A stretch of 64,000 nucleotides of DNA from Varibaculum cambriense (GCF_002848005.1 NZ_PKHX01000008.1:19389-83388); one strand, 5' to 3'. Counted from the stretch's first letter, positions 23,185 to 32,814 are shown. Notes: a model not told the origin generated them from the sequence alone. Translations and numbers: made by a program.

Positions 23185-26100
23185 TCAAGCGAACGGGTCG
23201 TAAGTTCCCCTGCCGCGAGAGTCCACAGGGTCATCGCCAAATGGATCGGGTTCAAAGACGAGTTCTTGCTCGGCTACGCCTGCGCTAGAGTCAAGGACTC
23301 TATCTTGCTCCGTTACACCTGCGCTAGAGTCAAGGACTCTATCTTGCTCCGTTACACCTGCGCTACTACCGAAGTCAGTATGAGCTTCGCTACTATCGGG
23401 GACAGCATCTTGCTCAGCATGGCTTGCGCTACTGCCGGGATCGGGTTCGCTACTTTCCGGTGGTGTCTCATTGCCTAATGGCCCTGATACGAGGGTGGGT
23501 TCGTTTTGGGCTGGCTCAACCTCCGGCTCGGACTCTTCAACTTCTAAATCGCCCTCTGAGAAAAGGTCGGCAAAACTATCTAAGTATGTTTCGGCCGTTT
23601 CATCTTCCTGTTCATTAGCAGTTTCGGTTACTTCGTCCTCGTCAACCAATGCCCCAAAATCCACTGAAGAAAAGTCGATAACCCCTAAGTCCTCACCTTC
23701 CGAGCCGATAATATCCCCCTCAAAAACGGGGGAAGAACTTTTCAACTTAGCGGAAAAGTCAATTTTTTCTGCCTCAGTTATGCCTCGCGAGTAAAGCATT
23801 GCAGGAATAGTTTCAGACGGCGGGTGATCGTACCAAGTCTGGAACAGCACCCCACTACCACTCATCGGCTCAAAAACACCGCGTCCTTTGGGCGGATCAT
23901 CCCCTGCATTAGGCGCGCTAGACGGATCGCGTAAGGCTTGAGCTAAATCAGTGTAGGTTGCTTTGCCAAGATAAACCCTGGCCATGTTGGTGCGCAATAC
24001 AGTCCCGGAGGGGATCGAGTCGAGCACGCGGGCGTTGATTTTCTGGCCCGCGACGCACAAATGCACCGCGCTAGAGCGGGCTTCCGCCGTGATCCTGGAA
24101 GCAATCGTTCCGATCTTTAGTGAAGCATCCCGCCTTGCCCGAGCTTCTTCCCAATCCCGAATAACCTCTGGACTTTCCCCTACCGGTTTAGGTGGCAGCT
24201 TATCGGGCATCACCAGGGACGTGAACTCATCAATAAACACCAAAAAATGCGGGGGGCGTACCTCATCTGGCAAGTCATCTATAGTTTGCGCCCCGTACTT
24301 AGCGTTAAGGTCAACCCTACGCCGAACTTCATCATAGATAGTTTCCATTAAGGCACTGGCTTCTAAGTGGTTGGTTGCCATGCCCGCCATGAAGGGCAGT
24401 AGCATCTTAAAATCAGCGCCGCGTTTTTGAGTATCAATCAGGCACACCTGTACGCCCTTAGCAAGTGCTGAAGTCAAGATATAGTCAGCGGTAATACTTT
24501 TACCACTACCAGTGCCACCAGCAACCATAAGGTGTGGGTCGGTTTTCATATCCCAATATCCGCTCGTGCCATCGATCAGGTCACAAAATGGAATCTGGAG
24601 CGGCTCAGTATCATCTAGCACTTCCCATTTAGGTGGGGCAGGGAACGGCACCGGGTCTTCCGGGCTAACCAGCAAAGCAAAATGGGTAGGGTCTTTAGTA
24701 TCCCCTAGAGTTAAAAATGCGTTCGAGGTAGCCGCCATTAAAGCTGGAAGTTTCTCCTTAACCCTAGCCGTAGTGATCCCTGGCGGGGTTTTGAACTCAA
24801 TTCGCTCAATCTTGGGGTTAGACGGCAAAAACTTTGCTTCCACCACTTCGGGTACTACCCCGGAAGTGCCAGCAACCCTAACGGACGAAAAAGCGTTTTG
24901 CCATGCAAGGTTCGCCAGTAAGTCTAAGGGCGCGCTAGGTTTAAGTTTTACGCCGGTATCGCGGTAATGCACTCCGGTAACAATCGTGACCTCACCGGCA
25001 TGGGAGCCTGGACCTATCCAAAATACGCCCGAGCCACAAAGCGCACTGGCTACCTTGTCGGCCTTGTCTCTAAGCATGGGGCCAGTAACGCCTCCTGCGA
25101 GTCTTACCCGAAGCTGCCACAAAGATTTTCTAGAGGCAGGCAAGGTTAGGCATTTAGACTCCATTAGGTCTGGGCGCGGGAACTTAACCTTATCGAAGGC
25201 AGTATCTAACTGGTGCTTGATAATCCATCCGGGGCTAGTTCTACCGTCTTCTTTTACCTGTTCGGGGCTTAGCGGCATAGGACCGTCGCAGTAGCGCACG
25301 GTGAAAGCTAAGGGGTGCCTCGCTCCCCTCATGTAGTAGGGCACGGCGCTAACAAATCCCGCCCCTTTCAAAGTGGTAGAAAGCTGTTTTTCTAGGCTAG
25401 CGGTTAGAATCTGGTCCATCTCTACGCCTTGGCGGGTAAGGAAGGATTCGCTCAAGATTTCGTTGCCGCCGTATTCCGCGCTGGTTCTTACCGCCCATTG
25501 CAGGCGGGGACGGTTAGTATCCGATATGCCATTGATCGTGATCTGTGCATAGTGGCTCGCCCATTCCGCCCCTACCTCAATAGAGTTAACTACTTCATCG
25601 AAGGCTTCCCCGGCATCTGGGCTAACGTTCGCCAAAATCTGCCCCAAGGGAGAATCGGCAGACAAATGCTCCATAGAGCTATCCCCGTAAACCACCATCC
25701 CCTCAAGGGCAGTCAAAGAAGTGTTCCCTGGATCGTAAATACCCGCAATCTGATCACTGATTAACTCCAAGGAGCTAGAAGGGGTACCTAGAAAGATCGA
25801 CGGGAAAGAAGGCGGAGCACTTACCGGTTTTTTGATACGCAAAATGTTAGGAATCTTTTTCGGCTGCTTTTCTACTTCGGTGCAAAGACTAATCTCGGTT
25901 AGATATAGCGGGATCGTAGGGTCGCCATATTCTTTTTGAGCCTGGTTTAAGTCCATCTCGATTAGTATTTTGGCTTGTAGTTCGTCGGCAGTCTTAGAGA
26001 CTTCGGCTCCTTGTTTTTTCTCGCAAACCAAAAATAGGTTCGGGTCTACTACCCCGTCCTCACTTTTGAGTAACACTTGGGTGTCCTGTCCGCTTCCGGT

Positions 26101-26901
26101 GCCGATAGCAAGTTTGTTTCCAAGCGCGCTAACGGCATTTTCTGAACTTTGCGAATGCACTAGCCCGGCCCTAAAAGTCATGACCTTAACCATGTCTAGG
26201 TCATCTATGTCCTCTAAGACTGGCAGGCCCTCGGTTTTGGAAGTAATAGCCCCGAAAACCTTATCCCACCTATCTCGCTCGCTTTTAATAACAGGCGCGT
26301 CTTTATCGCCTAACGCGGCAGACAAATATAGCCCGGCTACCCCGAGAGCAAATCCTGCTAGATGGACAGGCGAAAAACGCACGTATTCAAACCAGGGGGG
26401 AATCGTTCGAGCGGCAAAGAAAGCAGCTAGGAAAGTCACGGCAAAAATAGCTAGCGCGATGAGAACTTGGTATCCATAGACCTTGGTTATTTTTTGCCTC
26501 TCGCGCCGCCTGAGCGGATCAAAGGTGTAGTCGCGGGTCGTACCGATAGCAAGCACCATCCAAGCAATACCTGCCCCATTAAGCAAACTGAAAGCAGGCT
26601 TTGGAGTGACCACCCCAAGGCTAAATAGTCCAAAACCGAGAGCAGCAAGGGGAAGCGGAGAAAGTAGCACATTTAGGTTCAGCGGCAATGCTACTGGAAG
26701 TACGGCCTTTTTGTAGGCCGCAAAGGAAGGGTCGAGGTCTTGCTGCCTTCGGCTACGGCCTTGAGACTGGACTGGCGGGTTAGACGCTATCTCGCAATAG
26801 ATAGCGGGCAAAAACGCGAGGATAACCCCGCCAGGGTATCCAAAGTAGATCGCAAACAGCGCGGCAACAAAACCGGCAGGAATAAACAGAATCTGGTCCA
26901 T
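23185..26901 (-). CDS. large FtsK/SpoIIIE-type DNA translocase
   Basis: 1238 residues. Several hydrophobic helices lie in the first 190 residues. The motor domain has Walker A MVAGGTGSGKSITADYIL at about 795 and Walker B HFLVFIDEFTSLVM at about 880, then AGQKINARVLDSIPSGTVLR. The C-terminal 190 residues are acidic and low-complexity and contain a tandem repeat DSSAGVTEQDRVL encoded by the palindromic repeat at 23.27-23.35 kb. It resembles TcpA/EccC-like or SpoIIIE-like motors. It is co-transcribed with the NERD protein upstream (ATG at 26901 abuts that stop). It could pump DNA in transfer or act as a second coupling protein. Confidence 0.85.
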   Translation of the reverse strand: MDQILFIPAGFVAALFAIYFGYPGGVILAFLPAIYCEIASNPPVQSQGRSRRQQDLDPSFAAYKKAVLPVALPLNLNVLLSPLPLAALGFGLFSLGVVTPKPAFSLLNGAGIAWMVLAIGTTRDYTFDPLRRRERQKITKVYGYQVLIALAIFAVTFLAAFFAARTIPPWFEYVRFSPVHLAGFALGVAGLYLSAALGDKDAPVIKSERDRWDKVFGAITSKTEGLPVLEDIDDLDMVKVMTFRAGLVHSQSSENAVSALGNKLAIGTGSGQDTQVLLKSEDGVVDPNLFLVCEKKQGAEVSKTADELQAKILIEMDLNQAQKEYGDPTIPLYLTEISLCTEVEKQPKKIPNILRIKKPVSAPPSFPSIFLGTPSSSLELISDQIAGIYDPGNTSLTALEGMVVYGDSSMEHLSADSPLGQILANVSPDAGEAFDEVVNSIEVGAEWASHYAQITINGISDTNRPRLQWAVRTSAEYGGNEILSESFLTRQGVEMDQILTASLEKQLSTTLKGAGFVSAVPYYMRGARHPLAFTVRYCDGPMPLSPEQVKEDGRTSPGWIIKHQLDTAFDKVKFPRPDLMESKCLTLPASRKSLWQLRVRLAGGVTGPMLRDKADKVASALCGSGVFWIGPGSHAGEVTIVTGVHYRDTGVKLKPSAPLDLLANLAWQNAFSSVRVAGTSGVVPEVVEAKFLPSNPKIERIEFKTPPGITTARVKEKLPALMAATSNAFLTLGDTKDPTHFALLVSPEDPVPFPAPPKWEVLDDTEPLQIPFCDLIDGTSGYWDMKTDPHLMVAGGTGSGKSITADYILTSALAKGVQVCLIDTQKRGADFKMLLPFMAGMATNHLEASALMETIYDEVRRRVDLNAKYGAQTIDDLPDEVRPPHFLVFIDEFTSLVMPDKLPPKPVGESPEVIRDWEEARARRDASLKIGTIASRITAEARSSAVHLCVAGQKINARVLDSIPSGTVLRTNMARVYLGKATYTDLAQALRDPSSAPNAGDDPPKGRGVFEPMSGSGVLFQTWYDHPPSETIPAMLYSRGITEAEKIDFSAKLKSSSPVFEGDIIGSEGEDLGVIDFSSVDFGALVDEDEVTETANEQEDETAETYLDSFADLFSEGDLEVEESEPEVEPAQNEPTLVSGPLGNETPPESSEPDPGSSASHAEQDAVPDSSEAHTDFGSSAGVTEQDRVLDSSAGVTEQDRVLDSSAGVAEQELVFEPDPFGDDPVDSRGRGTYDPFA
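23268..23400. repeat. palindromic coding repeat (three units)
   Basis: Two units have the arms TAGAGTC-aag-GACTCTA preceded by CGCCTGCGC or CACCTGCGC; the third is degenerate. They stay in frame in the FtsK-type gene. Confidence 0.75.
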
Positions 26902-27458
26902 CAGTAATCGAATAGCCTATTGATCGTGCTGAAGATGGCGGGCTCGGGAGGGGTAAGGTTCATTCTGGAAATCTTCTTAGCGAGAAACCCGTCCAGGTTA
27001 TAAGCCTTCGCCCCTTTAGGACGGTACAGCCCGACTTTTGCTTTGCCGCCTTTGCCGAGCACGATAACCGCTGGGGTCAAAATCTTTGCCCCTACCGGCT
27101 CTAGGAACTTTTTCAGGTCATAGGTAAGCATCTCGTAGGTTTTCTTGTCCGCGTGAGACACCGAAGCAAAGCCTCTAAAAGTGTGAGAGAAAATGGTGTA
27201 ATAAAATCCTTGCTTCCACACTTTCGTATCAAGCAATAGAACTTTTCTTCCACTCACTATTAAGTGGTCGATATTGGCGCGCCTGCCTGGCACCGCTAAA
27301 TCATGAAACAGGGCCGCAGAGGTAGGCGAGGAAAAATATGGCGCTAGAGCCTTCGCTACTTTTCTTTCTCCTGCAGCCCCGATTTTGGACACCGCGTCAT
27401 TTTTGGCCCACGCACCGCCTTGGGATGCGCTAGCCCCGCCCGTCCCATAGATACTCAC
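26901..27458 (-). CDS. NERD-domain protein
   Basis: 185 residues from a GTG that overlaps the previous stop (GTGA). Motifs are IGAAGERKVAKALAPYF, then ALFHDL, NIDHLIVSGRKVLLLDTKVW, which fit the nuclease-related domain with PD-(D/E)XK-like D...DxK residues, and YDLKKFLEP.GAKILTPAVIV. It probably cuts or binds DNA. It lies between a 57-aa membrane protein and the FtsK-like motor in one operon. Confidence 0.8.
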   Translation of the reverse strand: MSIYGTGGASASQGGAWAKNDAVSKIGAAGERKVAKALAPYFSSPTSAALFHDLAVPGRRANIDHLIVSGRKVLLLDTKVWKQGFYYTIFSHTFRGFASVSHADKKTYEMLTYDLKKFLEPVGAKILTPAVIVLGKGGKAKVGLYRPKGAKAYNLDGFLAKKISRMNLTPPEPAIFSTINRLFDY

Positions 27459-27628
27459 CGGATCGCCCCCACAATGAGAGGAACGACGATCTGGAATATG
27501 ACCCCGAGGCCAATAAGCGCGGTTATAGCTACGGCGAGAAACTTGCCCCAGCCGTCTTTGAGGAAAGAGTTAACTTCCCGAGATTGGTCGGCTATGTCTT
27601 CAGCGAACTTGTCTCTTAGGCTTCCCAT
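27455..27628 (-). CDS. 57-residue single-helix membrane protein
   Basis: Starts at ATG 27628 after AAGGAGG. The sequence begins MGSLRDKFAEDIADQSREVN and ends with a membrane helix (FLAVAITALIGLGVIFQIVV). The stop overlaps the GTG of the NERD gene by 4 bases. A motif-2 promoter lies at about 27645-27672. It is too short for ordinary gene calls but has all gene signals. It may be a small partner of the motor. Confidence 0.7.
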   Translation of the reverse strand: MGSLRDKFAEDIADQSREVNSFLKDGWGKFLAVAITALIGLGVIFQIVVPLIVGAIR

Positions 27629-27644
27629 GATTCCTCCTTGGTTT

Positions 27645-27672
27645 TTCGCCTTTCACAGTTGGCAATGCGTCA
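27645..27672 (-). promoter_or_regulatory. motif-2 promoter
   Basis: On the minus strand ATTGACGCATTGCCAACTGTG, about 20 bases before AAGGAGG. Confidence 0.5.
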
Positions 27673-27759
27673 ATGCCTGTATGGGGCGCGAAGGAAGTTT
27701 GGAAACTTAGTTTTTGGAGGTCATTTTCGATGGTTCTGAGAGCGAAAGTGCCAATTTTT

Positions 27760-28570
27760 TAAGTGAAGTGGCGCTTCTAGGGTTTCAAAAGTGCCAAAAG
27801 TGCCAGTCGGGGTGCCAAAAGTGCCAATTTGGGATGTGGCCACAAACCTATGATTACCAGTGTAAACGCTTTCAAAAGTGCCAGAAGTGCCAAAAGTGCC
27901 ACTTTTGGGAGGTACTCTCCTATATACATAGTTATTGTCTTTGTTTCTTATCCCCGTGTGGACCTAGAAAATCGCCAAAAATAGATATTTGAGGCGCGAA
28001 ATCCTTCCGGGAGGGTTCAAAAGTGCCAATTTTCTATACGAAGTGGCACTTTTAAGGGTTCAAAAGTGCCAAAAGTGCCAGTCGGTACTCCAAAAGTGCC
28101 ACTTTGAACTTTTGCTTCAAACCTATGATTACCAGCATAAACGCTTGTAAAAGTGCCAAAAGTGCCAAAAGTGCCACTTTTTACAGGCATACTCCTATAC
28201 TCACAGAATTATTTATTTTCATTCCGATCCATACCAAAATTCTCTCTCACCCACGAATTGCAGTAAATATAAAGTAAAATATAGGTATAGTCTATATATA
28301 TAATATATAAATTTAATTTTCTTGACGAATTATATTATCTAAGGGCAGTTTCTCCTGTTTTGGCACTTATATTTCTGTATATAGGAGAGTACCTCCCCAA
28401 AGTGGCACTTTTGGCACTTCTGGCACTTTTGATTACATTACCCCAGGTCAACCCCATTTTAACGAAAATTCCAAAGTGGCACTTTTGGCACTCCAAGTGG
28501 CACTTTTGGCACTTTTAGTGGCACTTTTAAGATCCAAAGTGGCACTTTTGAAGAAAATCAGACCCAAAAA
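27760..28570. repeat. iteron-like block 1 with AT-rich core
   Basis: More than 25 copies of AAAGTGCC or its complement. AAAAGTGCC predominates on the left and GGCACTTTT on the right of a core near 28200-28330 made of TATATATATAATATATAAAT. Flanks such as GGAGGTACTCTCCTATATAC and GTATATAGGAGAGTACCTCC form long inverted arms. There is no gene here. The layout suits a replication origin, a partition site or an operator array. Confidence 0.75.
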
Positions 28571-28718
28571 CGAGAAAATTTGGCTTCCGACGAAGAAGTT
28601 TCGATCCCAAAACTTACTTGCACAGAACTTTAGCTACTTTGCCTAGGCTTTGCTTTAGAGAGCATTTTTGCCACTTTCAAAAAAGTGGATTTCCGCCCGA
28701 ATACGAACCAAATTCCGC

Positions 28719-28734
28719 TCGCGCCCTACATAGG
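28719..28734 (+). promoter_or_regulatory. motif-1 promoter after block 1
   Basis: TCGCGCCCTACATAGG, with a leader of about 55 bases containing AAAGGAGA before the ATG at 28792. Confidence 0.55.
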
Positions 28735-28791
28735 GAGTGCGCAAACGCATAGCCGATATTGGGAACACTAAACCAACAAAAGGAGACAGAT

Positions 28792-29259
28792 ATGTCAACG
28801 CCCTATATTTCCGCAATCGTAAAAGTACCCTTCGCCCTGCCCGAAACAGAAGTAGGACAGATCATTGGGGCCGATGATTTCCCCGGATTCATCGACAAGA
28901 TCAACCCCGGATACGCGGGCCTAAAAGAAGACGGAGAAAGACTGCTCTCACGCATGATTTCAATGGCCGCTATCGTGGCACGTTTTCAAAGCGTACTAAT
29001 CATGACTTCCGGAATCGAAGACGAACTGCCCGAATGGTTTTTAGAACGCGACCCCATTGACCCCATCGACCCGTCCCGCACTTGGGATCGCCCAGAATGC
29101 CCTCTAGCGCTAATCGTGGACGCGCAAGCAGGAAAAGACTTACCTAAGGGAACGATCATCCCCTTTAGCGTTGCCGACGAATTGCTGTTTGTTAAGTCCC
29201 TAGCCAAGGCCGGGATCATCGAGGTATATTTCGCCAAAAACGACTCCCGCCAACAATAA
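28792..29259 (+). CDS. unrecognised acidic protein
   Basis: 155 residues from ATG 28792, preceded by AAAGGAGACAGAT. The sequence is acidic, with a DPIDPIDPS turn in the middle and a mixed alpha/beta pattern. It is transcribed from the motif-1 promoter next to iteron block 1 and is followed 17 bases later by a tagged protein, probably in one operon. No family is seen. Confidence 0.65.
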   Translation: MSTPYISAIVKVPFALPETEVGQIIGADDFPGFIDKINPGYAGLKEDGERLLSRMISMAAIVARFQSVLIMTSGIEDELPEWFLERDPIDPIDPSRTWDRPECPLALIVDAQAGKDLPKGTIIPFSVADELLFVKSLAKAGIIEVYFAKNDSRQQ

Positions 29260-29276
29260 AAGGCAAGGAGGCTAAA

Positions 29277-30602
29277 ATGGCAAAGATTAGTGACGAGATG
29301 GTGTCCCTTCGTGAACAAGCAAGGGATAAGAAAACTGGCAAGTTCGGTGAATGGGAGCGTGCCCAAGCCGGAATTACCTTAGGGCCTGCGCAAACTATGC
29401 AGGCAGTTAAGACCGGGCGTACTCCCCTTGCTCCATCGAGCAAGTTCATGGCAGGGCGGCAACAGCAGTATCTGGACCGGGAAAAACGGGTACAGCAGAT
29501 TATTGCTAACCGCCGGAAATTCTTAGCCGAAACCGGGGAGATAGCGCCGGGCTGGATTTACTCTTCTACCGGGGTTCAAGATACCTCCAACCGGGATATT
29601 TGGTGGGATCGCTCCCGCGTCATGGCTCGCTATTCCTTAGACGGGGTAGATGTGCCGATGATGCCAGATGATGAATCCATTCAGTTTAAGGATGGTAACG
29701 CGATTTCTGGCAAGCGCCGAACTTACCGCGCCCGCTATAAGGGTTTTGGCGATAACGATATTCGGATGCCCTCGGTGGCCTCTGTAAACCGGTTCCTAGA
29801 CCGAGAGGGCATTGATACCGTGCGTATTCCGGTGCAGTTGCAAAGCGAGAAAGGCGATAGCGCGATTGTTAACGTTACTGCCACTCGTAACGGGCCGGAA
29901 TGGGATATGGCGGTTGACGTTGATGACCCGATGGCTAAGCAAGCTGCAACCGTGGCTAAAGCAGCCCTGGAGCGTCGTAACGTCAGCGAGGCGGAATGGA
30001 AAGATGCGCACAATATCCACGTCGCCGACTATGACGAGATTACCGGCCAGATGGACCCGGACACCCGTTACCATGCGTTTAATTCCTCTTCGGCTATCGA
30101 GCAAGTAGCCTACCGCAAGTTAGGCAATGAGCTAGATGGTAGTGAATACGGGGTGGTGGCGATTAAATGGCGCGGCTCCAATAAGCCCTATGGTTACCGG
30201 GTTAATCGCGCGGCCTACGAGAGCCTAGTAAAGGCTAAGTCTCCAGGCCGGATCGCTAACCAGTTAAAGTATGAACTTGACTGTGAAGGCAACAAGGTTC
30301 GCGGGGCGGACGGGAAGATAAAGATGTCTTCACGCTCAATGGATGTAAGTGCTTGCCCGGATTGTGGAGCCTACGTATTTTCCGGTGTTAGCCATTCTTG
30401 CCCCGGCAAAAAGCAGGCTCGCCCGGATACCACCTATATTGCTGATGCTCGCCGCTCAGTAATCTCTGATGGTAATACTGCTGGCGAAACTGCTTTTGAT
30501 GGAAAGAAGAAGCGCCACTCTAACCGCAAATGGTTCGATGTCTCGGGTATTTACCATTCGGGGAAAAATATTTTCAAACGCAAGCGTAAGCGCCAAAAAT
30601 AA
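29277..30602 (+). CDS. DGKF-type tagged protein with zinc knuckle and basic tail
   Basis: 441 residues. The N-terminal tag is LREQARDKKTGKFGEWERAQ. A region near 270-320 (AIEQVAYRKLGNELDGSEYG, then Y.VNRAAYESLVKAKSPG) resembles a KTSC-type fold. A four-residue zinc site, CPDCG...HSC, follows at about 365-385. The end is very basic (KNIFKRKRKRQK). GGAGG precedes the ATG. The 3' end is present a second time just downstream with mostly synonymous changes. Motif 3 (CCCGCCAACAATAAAA) lies before the start, overlapping the end of the preceding gene. Function unknown. Confidence 0.65.
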   Translation: MAKISDEMVSLREQARDKKTGKFGEWERAQAGITLGPAQTMQAVKTGRTPLAPSSKFMAGRQQQYLDREKRVQQIIANRRKFLAETGEIAPGWIYSSTGVQDTSNRDIWWDRSRVMARYSLDGVDVPMMPDDESIQFKDGNAISGKRRTYRARYKGFGDNDIRMPSVASVNRFLDREGIDTVRIPVQLQSEKGDSAIVNVTATRNGPEWDMAVDVDDPMAKQAATVAKAALERRNVSEAEWKDAHNIHVADYDEITGQMDPDTRYHAFNSSSAIEQVAYRKLGNELDGSEYGVVAIKWRGSNKPYGYRVNRAAYESLVKAKSPGRIANQLKYELDCEGNKVRGADGKIKMSSRSMDVSACPDCGAYVFSGVSHSCPGKKQARPDTTYIADARRSVISDGNTAGETAFDGKKKRHSNRKWFDVSGIYHSGKNIFKRKRKRQK

Positions 30603-30640
30603 GTGATCCTGTGGCAGATGCCGGTTTGCCCCAGGGGGTC

Positions 30641-30710
30641 TTTCCGGCATTTATCACTCGGGGAAAAACATCTTCAAACGCAAACGCAAGCGGCAGAAAT
30701 AAGTGATCCC
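30641..30710 (+). pseudogene. second copy of the preceding gene's 3' end
   Basis: Encodes SGIYHSGKNIFKRKRKRQK and a stop, as does the intact gene at 30543-30602. About eight of 17 shared codons differ, all silently. The identity continues past the stop (TAAGTGATCC). About 40 bases separate the two copies. Confidence 0.8.
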
Positions 30711-30715
30711 AGTGC

Positions 30716-30782
30716 CGGCCTGCCTCAGTTCGTGCTAATCGCTACCGGCGGGGCTGAGGCAGGCTTTCTTAATGCTTTTTCT
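30716..30782. terminator. bidirectional terminator
   Basis: GCCTGCCTCAG pairs with CTGAGGCAGGC, followed by TTTCTTAATGCTTTTT. It separates convergent genes. Confidence 0.75.
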
Positions 30783-31599
30783 GATTGGGGTTAATCGCGG
30801 TCACCCCGTCTTCAGCCAGATACATCCCGGCATTCCCGGTCTTCTCACCAGGTTTCATATAGTAGTAGCGATACAACGGGTCTTTATCGTAGCCATTCTT
30901 TATGACTTGTTCCCATATCCATTCATCGGTTATCTCCTTGCCTTCTCGCAGCCTATTGATGACCTCTAAGCTCTGCCTATTGTATGGATCAGACCACCAC
31001 TGCGGCTCGGTAGCACATAAGACTCCGCCTTTGCCGTCTCCGCTCCCGTCACGTTTCATCCCGATATAGCTAGTGCCAAGCTGCTCGATCAGTGCTACTT
31101 CTTCTTTTATTTGCCGCACGCATCCATCTACTAAGAACACCACTAGAATCCTCGCGCACAGCTTCACGGTAGCCAGCAAAGTTTCTTTTTCTTTTAGCCG
31201 GTAGAACATTTCCACGAATACTCCCCCGGCGTTTCCAATCCCGCCGTCAATATGGAATAGCTCGTCGAATAGTTCCCCGGCAAGGGGCGCTACTTCCTGG
31301 TCTTCATAGGTTCGCTGCCACTTTGCACGCTCAGCCCCAATGTCTTCTAGGTACATAGTCGGGTTTTCTTCACGTACTAGACAGTCGCGGGTAAAGAACA
31401 CTACCGCTAGTAAATACTCACAGTATTCAAAATCTAGCGCGTGCTTCACTTCGGGAAGGCCTGGATCAGTACCTAGGATTTCGCGCTCTAGCACCCCGCC
31501 TGCCCACTTAAGGTAGCCGGTCATCTCTTGCTTGCCCAAGGTGTCATCTAGGTTCTTGACATACTCCAGGTATTTCCCTGTCACTTCTTCCTTGCTCAT
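30769..31599 (-). CDS. unrecognised 276-residue protein
   Basis: A mostly helical, acidic protein with a central run of aromatic and hydrophobic helices (LDFEYCEYLLAVVFFTRDCL, VKLCARILVVFLVDGCVRQI) and a C-terminus rich in Tyr (PLYRYYYMKPGEK). There is no signal peptide. A motif-1 promoter (GCGCCCTACTAAGG) and AAGGAGA precede the ATG. No family is recognised. Confidence 0.6.
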   Translation of the reverse strand: MSKEEVTGKYLEYVKNLDDTLGKQEMTGYLKWAGGVLEREILGTDPGLPEVKHALDFEYCEYLLAVVFFTRDCLVREENPTMYLEDIGAERAKWQRTYEDQEVAPLAGELFDELFHIDGGIGNAGGVFVEMFYRLKEKETLLATVKLCARILVVFLVDGCVRQIKEEVALIEQLGTSYIGMKRDGSGDGKGGVLCATEPQWWSDPYNRQSLEVINRLREGKEITDEWIWEQVIKNGYDKDPLYRYYYMKPGEKTGNAGMYLAEDGVTAINPNQKKH

Positions 31600-31616
31600 A
31601 TTTTCTCCTTACGCCT

Positions 31617-31630
31617 CCTTAGTAGGGCGC
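31617..31630 (-). promoter_or_regulatory. motif-1 promoter
   Basis: On the minus strand GCGCCCTACTAAGG, with a short leader carrying AAGGAG before ATG 31599. Confidence 0.45.
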
Positions 31631-31654
31631 ATCGCCTAAAATGCCCTACCCCTA

Positions 31655-31682
31655 GTTTGACGCATTGCCTCTTGTAGAAGGA
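31655..31682 (+). promoter_or_regulatory. motif-2 promoter
   Basis: GTTTGACGCATTGCCTCTTG, just before GAAGGAGG and ATG 31695. Confidence 0.5.
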
Positions 31683-31694
31683 GGCGAACAGAAA

Positions 31695-32375
31695 ATGATG
31701 GGATATTCCCACGCTTTGAGCGGGGCCGTAGCCGCGAGCGCAATCTACGCTTTTGCGCCGAGTACTTTAGGGGCGACTGCTAGCGCGATGGCGGTATCTA
31801 GCGGCCTAATCATTGGTGGAGCCTTGCTGCCGGATGCTGACCACCCGAATGCTAGCGCTGCAAGGTCTTTTCCTCCCCTATCGAACGTCATGGTGGCCGG
31901 AATATCAAGGATAAGCGGCGGGCACCGGGGTTATACCCACACCTTGCTGGGGGTAGGTATTTTTGCAGCCCTTACTTATTTTGCTTGCACTTGGCAGGTA
32001 GATGCCCGCGGGCACCAAGTTTTCCCGCTCGCGATTTTGCTAGTGGCATTTTGTGTAAGCCTAGGTCTTAGCACCCTGAAAGTAGTCCCGAAAGGCACGG
32101 GGTATGTCCTTGGCATAGCTGCAGGGTACTTGTCCTATGTTTCACCGCTACCTGCTATCACTATCGCTACCTTCCTAGCTCTTGGCTGCCTTGTCCACCT
32201 GGCAGGGGACGTGATTACCACTGAGGGCTTAAAGCTATTTAGGCCGCTAACTAATTTCACGGCGAGATTGCCGATTCTTGGTAACGCCGGATCGAATAGA
32301 GAAAAAGCCTTAGATGTGGTCTTCCTTATTTTGACCGCCCTATTTATTACTTGGGGGGCGGGGGCACTTGGATAG
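31695..32375 (+). CDS. membrane-bound metal-dependent hydrolase (YdjM/DUF457 family)
   Basis: About 226 residues from ATG 31695. Motifs are SHALSG near the start, LLPDADHP at about 48 and GGHRGYTHTLLG at about 80, which form the metal site of the YdjM family. Five or more hydrophobic helices follow. In Escherichia coli ydjM belongs to the LexA regulon; its substrate is not established. A motif-2 promoter and AAGGAGG lie upstream. The end overlaps the next gene by 8 bases. Confidence 0.85.
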   Translation: MMGYSHALSGAVAASAIYAFAPSTLGATASAMAVSSGLIIGGALLPDADHPNASAARSFPPLSNVMVAGISRISGGHRGYTHTLLGVGIFAALTYFACTWQVDARGHQVFPLAILLVAFCVSLGLSTLKVVPKGTGYVLGIAAGYLSYVSPLPAITIATFLALGCLVHLAGDVITTEGLKLFRPLTNFTARLPILGNAGSNREKALDVVFLILTALFITWGAGALG

Positions 32376-32814
32376 TAACGATCTAAAGTCGCTTGCAGCA
32401 GCTAGGAAGAGGATTGGGATTAGCGGGAGGGCTAAAACTATTTGGCCGCCCTATCCGCATCCGGTTGCCGGGCTAAAACTTATTATCGCTGCGTGCGTAG
32501 GCGAACTTGAAGGAGTGCCTCAAAACCCGCAGGCGGCTTTTGGGTCGGTTATTTGGGCAATAAACGAGTATTTCCCTACCACCGTGGACGTTGGCGCGCA
32601 GATGATTACTGACGCTTATACGATCCCGCAAAAAGACTTTGCTGCTCTGGCCTATATTGCCGGGGTTTTCTCTGTGCCGCTGGCCACCAGGTCGGCTGAG
32701 GCTAGAAGCAGCTTTGATTTACAGGATGCGCCCTATTTTGGGGTGATCTATTTAGCATCCCGCCCGGACGTAAAAAGCATGGGCGTGGCCTTACGAAAGG
32801 CGGGGCTGATCTGA
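32368..32814 (+). CDS. unrecognised protein targeted by TnpB copy 4
   Basis: 148 residues from a TTG that overlaps the preceding stop. Basic N-terminus (KSLAAARKRIGISGRAK), then helical (AGLKLIIAACVGELEGV, DFAALAYIAGVFSVPLATRS). Its last 25 or so codons are repeated at 34286-34360 after the TnpB copy 4 unit, with the same final peptide and many silent changes. It probably belongs to the operon that continues at 34360. Function unknown. Confidence 0.6.
   Translation: MDSNDLKSLAAARKRIGISGRAKTIWPPYPHPVAGLKLIIAACVGELEGVPQNPQAAFGSVIWAINEYFPTTVDVGAQMITDAYTIPQKDFAALAYIAGVFSVPLATRSAEARSSFDLQDAPYFGVIYLASRPDVKSMGVALRKAGLI

Noticed and set aside
27760..28570. Dense short repeats that could suggest a CRISPR array
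   Set aside because: The units are 8-10 bases with irregular spacing and both orientations around an AT-rich core. There are no constant-length spacers and no cas genes.
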